Position numbers and translations under genes: made by a program. The notes beneath the pieces were generated by a model. It was given only the letters and a program-made list of their open reading frames with translations, was not told the DNA's origin and did no database searches. Positions 56,539 through 64,000 of a stretch of DNA of 64,000 nt are shown here, one piece after another (the stretch's first letter is position 1; every line of letters begins with the position of its first letter). Origin of the DNA: Parastagonospora avenae f. sp. tritici 18332-5 (Eukaryota; Ascomycota; Dothideomycetes; Pleosporales; Phaeosphaeriaceae); NCBI GenBank assembly GCA_022559985.1, contig JAFJTR010000042.1, positions 124,001 through 188,000 of the forward strand, read 5' to 3'.

Positions 56539-57078
56539 ACTTCACTGGAGAGGGCTGAAAGCACAACAGATCTGGGTGGGAGGCGGCAGAGTACAGGGAT
56601 TTCGATCGGAGCCACAACCTGATCGTTGATCCGATGTTCTAAAGCTATTTACAGTTGGCTAGCTCCGAATGCGTCGGTAACACCCTAGCCATTCCATGTA
56701 GCTCATATCCTGCAGTAGTTGTTAAGAACATATGATGTCACATCACGTGCTTTCGCGTTGTCTGATCTAAGTCTTGCGTTTACGGGCACTACCTTTAAGA
56801 CACGGACACGACTGACGTCTGTACTGCATATGCGAGTTTGCACACCGATGCTCGATGCGATCGGACACTAGATAGACTAGGAATGCGTGACGCTTTCATC
56901 ATGATGTCAACATCAAAACTAGCCTTAGGGTACCTGCATGAGTTCACGTAGTGCTACAAAACTGAGATGACCGCACAGTGATCGCGGGATCAATCTTCAG
57001 TCACAATTCACAATTCAGAACACTCTAGCCTTGTTCACCGGGTTCTCCTTTTCATTACGAGACCAAGTCATTTCCATC
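56539..57078. other. Intergenic
   Basis: 3' flank of the disordered frame and promoter of the small conserved gene. I see no gene or RNA. Confidence 0.55.
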
Positions 57079-57619
57079 ATGCCTCGTATGGTAGCTCCCC
57101 AGCCGGCCGGCGAAGGCTTCCAAGTCGTTCTATCGAAGCCCTTCTCCGGTAAGTATCTACCACAAGGCTAACAAGGCAATTAGAAACTGATGATTAAATG
57201 CAGGTACACCAACCCACCAAATCGAAGTAATCGGCGAGCTCAACCGCCCCGCCAGCGTACGCATGACAAACTACAACGGCAACGCCAAGTCCACTGAAAA
57301 GAAAGGCGACGTTCCCCAGTACGCTAACATCCCTCCATTCCCCCTGATCACAAGCTTACGCCTATCCAGGGACGATGTCCGCGAACTCATGTCCCTCATC
57401 TCGACGCTCCGCGGCTTCCCATCCGACGACAACAAGGACATTTACAACCTCGACACCAAGCTTGACTTTGCGACGTTCGAGATTCAGTGGAGCAACCAGG
57501 AAGACGACCCGGCGGCGCAGGGAGAGGTTGGCGGCGAGCAGAAGGATGGGTTTAAGAGGGTGGTGGATAGTGTGGAGGCGTTGGCGAGGCAGTTTGCGAA
57601 GCAGGATAGCGCTGTTTGA
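57079..57619 (+). CDS. Small conserved-looking protein of unknown function
   Basis: Two exons (57079-57148 and 57204-57619) encode 161 residues; the 55-nt intron (GTAAGT donor, TGCAG acceptor) splits a Gly codon and restores KPFSGTPTHQIEVIGELNR. The protein is compact, with alternating beta-like and helical parts (LITSLRLSRDDVRELMSLIS, then FATFEIQWSN) and an amphipathic C-terminal helix (VVDSVEALARQFAKQ). There is no signal peptide or transmembrane segment. I do not recognise a named family. Strong codon structure and clean splicing support a real gene. Confidence 0.75.
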
Positions 57620-57729
57620 GGGTAGATGGGACGTGTTATTGGGTCTTGTGGTGCTTAAATGAATATCTAGTAAGCGATGATTGTGTCTAAGATTTGTGAT
57701 TGGGCAGTTTTGCTCGCCAGCTTCAGGGT

Positions 57730-59020
57730 CTAGGTGCCGCTGCCATTCGATCTCGTCTCTAGTTTACGTGGTGTCTTTCTAGTCTTTGGTTTTTCTGAGT
57801 CTGCATTGCTGCTGCTGCTTGGCTTTGCCTCCAGTTTCCGTGGCTTTTTTCGACTCTCAGGCCCACCTGCTTTCAGTTCTTCTTCTTTCCTGCGCAATTC
57901 TTCCTCTTTCTTGTTCAGCTCTTGCTCTCGTTGGTCTAGTTGATTTTCCCTTTCTCTCAGATTTGCTTCTTTGCCATCGGATTCCTGAGCATCTTCCTTC
58001 GGCTTCTGGGGAGTCTCTATCTCTTTTGGTACCTCTTCAGTCGTCTCCGGCTCCTTTTCTCCCTCATTCTTTTGCGTATTCACCTCCTCTTGCTCCTCTT
58101 GCTCCTCTTGCTCCTCTTGCTCCTCTTGCTCCTCTTGCTCCTCTTGCTCCTCTTGCTCCTCTTGCTCCTCTTGCTCCTCTTGCTCCTCTTGNNNNNNNNN
58201 NNNNNNNNNNNNNNNNNNNNNNNNNNNNNNNNNNNNNNNNNNNNNNNNNNNNNNNNNNNNNNNNNNNNNNNNNNNNNNNNNNNNNNNNNNGCTCTGGCGC
58301 ACTTGATCTCGATTGCGTATCTCCAGCGCCGCCTCCCCCTCCCGCAGCTTCATCAGCCCCTCCCATGTCCGGCATCATACCTTTCACACCTTCCATCCAT
58401 CCTTCATCTGGTGTCGCGTTTCCCCCATCTTGCTGCAACTTCTCCAACTCTTTCTCATCCGGCATGTCCTGCTCTTTCACCTGCCCCACCATCTTCTCGA
58501 GCGTCTTCTTCTGCTCCTCACTCGCGACCCACGATGGCAAGAAACTCGTCGCTTTCTTCACTCCTTTGCCAGCCAATTTCCCCATATCTACCATCGGGCC
58601 ATGCACCGCCCCCGCCGCGGCACCAATCCCGCCGCCGAGTCCGCTCGTAATGACGGAAGTCACGCCTCCCACCAGCGTCCCTGTCAACGCGCCTAGAGTA
58701 GCTGATGGCGCGAGACCGAGACCTGCACCGGCCGCCATGCCTTGGAATGCGCCGGAGCGAAGATACTTTGCAGTCTTGCCGAAGGACTCGGCTTCGATTT
58801 CGGCGTTGACGGCTTGTTCTGTTAACTTTTCGCGCTCGTCAGGGTCGCCGGCTGCGGCTGCGGCATCTCTAAGTTCTTTTGCCTTCTTTTGGGCAGACGC
58901 TGCGGCATTTGCGGCTTTGGAGGATTCTTGACGGATTTTCTGCTCGGAGATTGCATCTTGCGAGGATTCCGATTTGGACGAAGCTTTTTGGTCGTTTTGT
59001 TTAGGTTTGTTTGTGGACAT
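57730..59020 (-). CDS. Glycine-zipper protein with EEQ-repeat coiled coil, interrupted by an assembly gap
   Basis: The gene starts at 59020 (MSTNKPKQNDQKASSKSESS). An Ala/Lys-rich helix (AANAAASAQKKAKELRDAAA) is followed by a glycine-zipper membrane-like segment (GALTGTLVGGVTSVITSGLG, then GGIGAAAGAVHGP), an acidic linker, then the gap (58192-58290). Beyond the gap comes an EEQ repeat, a long charged coiled coil (RERENQLDQREQELNKKEEE) and a basic Ser-rich tail ending at 57730. The frame before the gap and the EEQ frame after it do not agree if the gap is taken as 99 bases, so the true gap length differs. A membrane-associated structural role is inferred only from the zipper and coil. Confidence 0.68.
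58084..58191 (-). repeat. 9-bp minisatellite coding EEQ, 12 visible copies
   Basis: Twelve perfect units of CTCCTCTTG (GAGGAGCAA on the coding strand, Glu-Glu-Gln) run directly into the gap. The perfect identity suggests recent expansion or contraction, and explains why the assembly failed here. Confidence 0.97.
58192..58290. other. Assembly gap of 99 N
   Basis: A run of N directly next to the 9-bp minisatellite and inside a coding region. The number is probably a placeholder, since the reading frames on both sides disagree at this length. Confidence 0.99.
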
Positions 59021-59421
59021 GTTGCTTACAGGTCATAAGATATATCTGGAGTAGGTGTCGTTGTTTTTGCACATGCGGATTTTCATCATGTCAGATCTTG
59101 TTTGTCCAAGAAGCTACGTCATGGACGCTACTGGTACCTAATTCGGTATGTAGCATTGCGACGGACAAAATGAAGATTACCAAGAATCAGTTGACAAATA
59201 ATAGCTGCAGAATTTCCAGATAATGAAAACATTTGTGATCCGCCGAAGATGACATAGTCACCGTTGACGAATACTTTCTATAAGGCGTGTCCCCTTAGGC
59301 TAGCTCGCTTATGCAAGACCACGAGCTCCACCGTACGAGCTCCCTCTAATTGACGAATGTTAATTCATCGCAACCCACAATGTCGGAAATCTAAGCTAGT
59401 CGCACTCGGATACAAGGCGCC
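59021..59421. other. Divergent intergenic region
   Basis: Between the starts of the glycine-zipper gene (minus) and the F-box-like copy 2 (plus). I see no gene. Confidence 0.5.
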
Positions 59422-60548
59422 ATGGATGAAGTCGATGAATTGACACAGACTATTCGAGACCACAGAAAACAACAGCTCGAGCTCGAAAAGAAGATTGAGA
59501 TATTAAAATCGAAGTGAGATAGAGATATTGCAGAGTACTGTGCGAGACATCCAGTATTGAATGTTGGCTGATTGTAACCTTACAGCAAATTCAATAGTCG
59601 GATCTTTGCTGAGGGCAAGGCAGACCTTCGTGAGTTGATGGATAGCAGCCACGCCAAGTTCCCTATGGAGATCAGAGACTTGGTATATCGACATGTCTGT
59701 GTCTTTCAGGAGCCTATCGTATTGGATACAACACAACCAGACTGTGTCCCAGTTCCAAAAAGTTCAGGACTTCAGGGGCTGTTGAGCCCAGATTATCTCG
59801 ACGAAAATACATTCAGGGAAATGTATAAAATCTACTGATCGTTGAATACATTCGATGTTGAACTTAAGCCAAGCCAAGAACACCACGGAAACAAACTATG
59901 CGAATTACTGGGTTACGATACTGAGGCACTCTGGCAAGCTCGTACGCCACAACAACAACAGCAGCAACTGCAACCATATGATATGATTTGCCATCTCCGA
60001 ATACACAAATTAGCTCCAGAGACACTTGGTAAAGTCACAGTGCGGCTCTCGGCACAAGACTTCACCGTGGAACAACTTTTCATGGCTAGCATTGCCGTAC
60101 AGCTGGCCGTTCTTTACTTCTGCGGACAGCGAGGAAAAACGCGTATTGACTTCGTTGTCCACACTCGAATTTGCACTGCTAGGCGGGGTGTCGACCCAGT
60201 AATTGGTATCTATGATGACGAGCGACGTTTTATCAACATACTGAAAGCACTTAGAAAAACCTATCACAAGCTGAAGCGCCGTGGTATCAGGGTATCTCTC
60301 AGACTCCAAAATGTTTGCTCCGTTGCTCAGACCGAGACTTGGGACTACACATCACATCTCATCGACGTCCTGAACGAAGAAAGATGGCGACAGGTGCGTA
60401 CACAGGTCTTGCCATTACGGCTTCTTTACTTAGATATTCAACTCAGGATCGCAGAGATCGCGCGGATGCTCGTGATTACCGTTGGGGTCACTATATTCCT
60501 CGCTTGACATTGAGACACGACCCAGATGGATTTCGGGACATGCTTTGA
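59422..60548 (+). CDS. F-box-like hypothetical protein, copy 2, with in-frame TGA
   Basis: Exons are 59422-59513, 59586-60393 and 60447-60548. It begins MDEVDELTQTIRDHRKQQLE (coiled coil), then the F-box-like KFPMEIRDLVYRHVCVFQEP, and later IDFVVHTRICTARRG, ERRFINILKALRKTYHKLKR and SHLIDVLNEERWRQ, spliced (GTGCGT donor) to DRRDRADARDYRWGHYIP. Order and last intron position match the gene at 47887. A TGA at 59836-59838 interrupts an otherwise open frame. It could be removed by a 51-nt intron of three-fold length (donor GTATAA near 59823, acceptor CCAAG), or it may be a true nonsense change that makes this copy a pseudogene. It is shorter than copy 1 and lacks much of its middle region. Confidence 0.58.
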
Positions 60549-61949
60549 CAGCGATGGCAATTACGACACGCTTTGCCATGGCTTGACCCGACATGGAAAC
60601 ACGAAACATTATAAAGCAAGGGACTGTCATATGTGGAAAGGTCTCCGTTCGTCCAGGGTGCGCATGTGCGCAAGGGCAGACCCACAGGGCAACGCTTGCG
60701 TCAAGTCAGATGCTTGGCCAACCAAGCGTCGATCTAACGGAGCAAATGAAATGGCGGTGCTTATTTCAACATTCACAGATAGCAGCATTGGAGTGAGGGA
60801 TGGACAAGTGAAAGGTTTGAGGAGTGGCATGTCTAATTGTACTGTTCGATAGAATGAAAGGGCACGCAACACTGCTCGATTCTTGGTCCTCGGTCGTCTT
60901 TCCTCTAAAGTAACAGTACATGTGCAGTGCATGTGTGGAACTGTCTGTCTTCCGGATAATGATTCATCCTCATACACACTTTTTTGGAGGACTTTTGTTT
61001 GAGTATCCATCGTGGCGCATCGGAGTCTCCTATCGGCCCTGATCAAAAGCCCCTGGTATGCGCACGAGGTATGTCTTTCCCGCGCTTCAGTATAGGTGGA
61101 GAAGTTCGATCGGAGACGTTATCCGAATAGCGACATACGTGAATATGCTTTGTAATGGGGTCCGACCAGCTTGCGAATGGTGTTTCATCTTGCTATCGCA
61201 GCTGCTGGACGTGGCGTTCCTGCGGCTGATGCTGTAGTCCAACCGTAGCAACTTTTCTTTATCAGAGATTCATACAAGAAGAACAGAAACCGTTCAGATA
61301 TCCGACAAATGCGACAGCACATGCACGTCAGTGTGAACAATGCAGATGGGATGCAGCAGATCCGCTCGGGGAGTGGTTCCGTTCCGCAACCGGCTAAGTA
61401 GCGATTCTCGTTCCCCACGTTATCCCAGCCCAAAAGCTTCAACAACGGAGACCCCGGATTAGACCGAAATGAGACCCATAAACTTCCCGCTCGACGATCC
61501 GTCACAGATTTTGGCGTCGCGGGGTAGCGAGATTTCTAGCCGCCACCTAGAAGCATGACACGCGGTGCTGCCAACGCGAGACCCAACTCATGTACCGACA
61601 AAGACTACCGAAGCCCTTGAGAACAACCGCCCTTGGGCCTCCGAACAGACCGGCGATCATGGCTTGGTTCGGGCACGAACCTCTCCACGCTGAGTGGACC
61701 ACTCCTCCACAGCCGCGCAGCCATCAGGTGTTGCGCTTAACCACTCGCCGTTAGCACCTGCTTACCATCCTCTTGGCGTGCTTAAAAGTAGGCGCGATTG
61801 CGGCCATGGTCACAGCTCGGCCTCGCTTGGTCAATATTTGGTCAGCCAAGATGAGAAGCGTATAAGAGCAGATGGTGCGGCGTTTCGAGTTGCCCTTTGT
61901 ACACACGCCCGACCATTTTGAAATACGCTGTACGACAGCTGCATTGACA
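60549..61949. other. Intergenic, no supported gene
   Basis: 1.4 kb with only short frames on both strands and no motif, tRNA or repeat that I can support. Its right end is the promoter of the MFS transporter gene. Confidence 0.55.
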
Positions 61950-63679
61950 ATGAGCGGACTTCACGTGCGCAACTCGGCGGAGAAGCCTGCGCCGAGTCAC
62001 AGCGAGGATCTCAAGCAGGATGTACACCTCGTTGCTGAACATGGGCATGCTGCGACTGATCAGTAAGTTGCCGACATCTGCTCTAGTCGCAAAATCTAAC
62101 GCTCTTTAGATATGGACATGCGCTTGTGCAATTCGACCCCAAAGCCGAGTCGCGTCTACGACTCAAGATAGACTTGATGATTGTACCTACTGTGGCCGTT
62201 TTGTACCTGTTTTGCTTCATTGACCGAGCAAATATTGGCAACGCTCGTCTTGCGGGCCTCGAGAAGGACTTGGGTCTGACGGGATACGATTACAATGCGG
62301 TCCTATCCATCTTCTACATCAGCTACATTCTATTCGAGGTATGTGTCAATCGAGCTTGGAAAACCACTGAGATGAATGCTGACTCAACAGATTCCTTCCA
62401 ACATGGCCTGTAAATGGATTGGTCCAGGCTGGTTCATCCCGATCATCACCCTGTGCTTTGGCATTGCTTCTATCGGCACGGCATTTGTCCATAACATCCA
62501 CACCATCTCCGTCGTACGATTCATTCTAGGAATCTTCGAGGCTGGTATGCTGCCCGGAATCGCATATTACATGTCTAGGTACAGGATCCCACATTGGTGC
62601 ATGGAGAATTGAAGCTAACGCGAGCAGATTCTACCGCCGCTCTGAGCTTGCCTTCCGATTGTCGCTTTATATTGTGATGGCACCCCTTGCAGGTGCTTTC
62701 GGAGGACTACTTGCCTCGGCGATCCTGACTCTCGACTCTTTCGGTAGCCTCAAGCGCTGGAGAATGATCTTCGCTATCGAGGGCATCATTACATGCCTTC
62801 TTGCGATAATCTCGTTCTTCACCCTTACCGACCGCCCGGAGACAGCCCGTTGGCTCAGCCAAGAAGAAAAGGATCTTGCTGTTGCTCGCGTCAAGTCAGA
62901 GCGTGTTGGGCAGAGCGAAGTTGTTGATAAGTTCAACAAGAAGAAGACGGTCCGCGGCATTCTCAACCCCGTCATCCTGGCCACGTCTTTCATCTTCCTT
63001 TTGGACAACATCACTGTCCAAGGTCTTGCTTTCTTCACACCCACAATCGTCCGCACTATATATCCCAAGAACACCATCGTCTCTCAACAGCTTCACACCG
63101 TGCCGCCATATATCGTTGGAGCTTTCTTCACCGTCCTCCTTCCGTTTATCAGCTGGCGCATCGATAGACGCACGATTTTGTTCATCCTAAGTGCTCCGCT
63201 AATGATGATCGGCTACATAATGGTAAGTCACACTATATTCATATAGTATGCGCATACTAATCTCACATCAGTTCCTTGCAAGCCACAACCCTCAAGTCCG
63301 CTATGGCGCAACCTTCATTATCGCATCAGGCGCCTTCTCCTTTGGTGCACTATGTAATGCTCACGCATCTGCCAACGTCGTCACAGACACAGCACGCGCA
63401 TCTGCCATCGGCACTGTTGTCATGTTCGGAAATGTTGGTGGACTCATCTCAACGTGGAGCTTCTTGCCATTCGACGCTCCAAACTTCAAGATTGGCAATG
63501 GACTGAACTTGGCAACTAGCAGCACGATCTTGATTTCGAGTATTGTGTTGTTGCTCTGGATGAAGAGGAGCAACAAGAAGAGAGAGACTGTCGATGTGGA
63601 TCAGGAATTGGCTGGCAAGTCAACGGGCGAAATTGAGGATCTAGATTGGAGACATCCCTCTTTCAGATGGAGGCCTTGA
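61950..63679 (+). CDS. MFS transporter, anion:cation symporter (ACS) family
   Basis: Exons are 61950-62062, 62110-62338, 62391-62578, 62628-63222 and 63272-63679, 510 residues. The soluble N-terminus is followed by TM1 with LYLFCFIDRANIGNARLAGL, the ACS signature (Dal5/Tna1-like carriers of allantoate, nicotinate, vitamins and other organic anions). Later come FILGIFEAGMLPGIAYYMSR and FYRRSELAFRLSLY in the TM4-5 region, TDRPETARWLSQEEK in the central loop, and ASANVVTDTARASAIGTVVM in the C-terminal half. It is a plasma-membrane uptake carrier; the substrate cannot be set from sequence. There is no metabolic partner gene next to it in the window. Length and intron phases are normal. Confidence 0.9.
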
Positions 63680-64000
63680 TCTGTTTAACTATCAGGTCCT
63701 GTCAGAGTCCTTGTCAGACCTGCGCAATACTGCTATCTTGTACGAAGGACTCTATCATGTATGTCCTCTTGGACCTGGCAATACATGCAAAGATACAAAA
63801 TAAATTTATGAATAATCCAACTTCATAATAAGAACCGCTCAGAGTACATCTTGCAACATTGCGAGCAAATTAATATTGATTGATGTATGTCATGAAGATC
63901 GTGTCGCCTACTCGTCAGCGCAGCGAACTTTGGAGTGGGGTCGCAACCTCGGTTCGTTTCGGTCTTCCGTCATCCATCCTTCTGCGCGCGCAGTCATGGG
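63680..64000. other. 3' flank, no gene seen
   Basis: AT-rich 3' flank of the transporter gene up to the window end. No feature is supported. Confidence 0.5.

Noticed and set aside
58064..58180. Arg-Gly-Ala repeat tail read after the assembly gap
   Set aside because: It is the wrong frame of the EEQ minisatellite; it arises only if the gap is taken as exactly 99 bases.

Overview
The window is nuclear DNA of a filamentous ascomycete (Pezizomycotina; a Dothideomycete is my best guess). The evidence is many short introns of about 45-60 nt with GTRNGT donors and CTRAY branch sites, fungal families (Clr5 domain, CYP61/Erg5, Sim4-complex Fta1, F-box-like proteins), and closely packed single genes with no operons. 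About 25 genes can be supported. Exon limits were worked out by hand from reading frame, splice consensus and family motifs.

Layout. 1-876: the 5' part of a RING plus YEATS-like gene (minus). 2214-8551: a small secreted betagamma-crystallin-like protein, a glycine-zipper/low-complexity protein, an Emw1/TTC27 TPR protein and a cysteine-containing secreted protein. 8.6-14.7 kb: gene-poor DNA with decayed coding remnants; it ends in a broken exonuclease-like gene. 14.8-24.9 kb: a Clr5-domain gene, a secreted M6-type metalloprotease whose zinc motif is interrupted by an apparent twin intron (stwintron), a sugar transporter divergent from a GH51 arabinofuranosidase, and an F-box-like gene. 25.5-28.1 kb: two tandem, diverged copies of an unknown family.

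28.3-41.5 kb is a housekeeping block: Fta1/CENP-L, Sse1 (Hsp110), Sec7 (ARF-GEF) and the pyruvate dehydrogenase E2 subunit. 42-49.4 kb: a secreted BBE-type flavin oxidase, Pms1 (MutL) and an F-box-like gene. 50.9-56.5 kb: Erg5 and the Ctk2 cyclin, followed by a long disordered ORF that may be spliced onto Ctk2. 57-60.5 kb: a small conserved unknown, a glycine-zipper/coiled-coil gene with an EEQ minisatellite that runs into a 99-N assembly gap, and a second copy of the F-box-like family with an in-frame TGA. 61.9-63.7 kb: an ACS-type MFS transporter.

Most neighbours have unrelated jobs. The one pairing with metabolic logic is the divergent sugar transporter and GH51 arabinofuranosidase. The most notable observations are about gene structure: the stwintron in the metalloprotease, a 3n stop-free intron in SSE1, the possible Ctk2 extension, the RING-YEATS combination, and the tandem unknown family.
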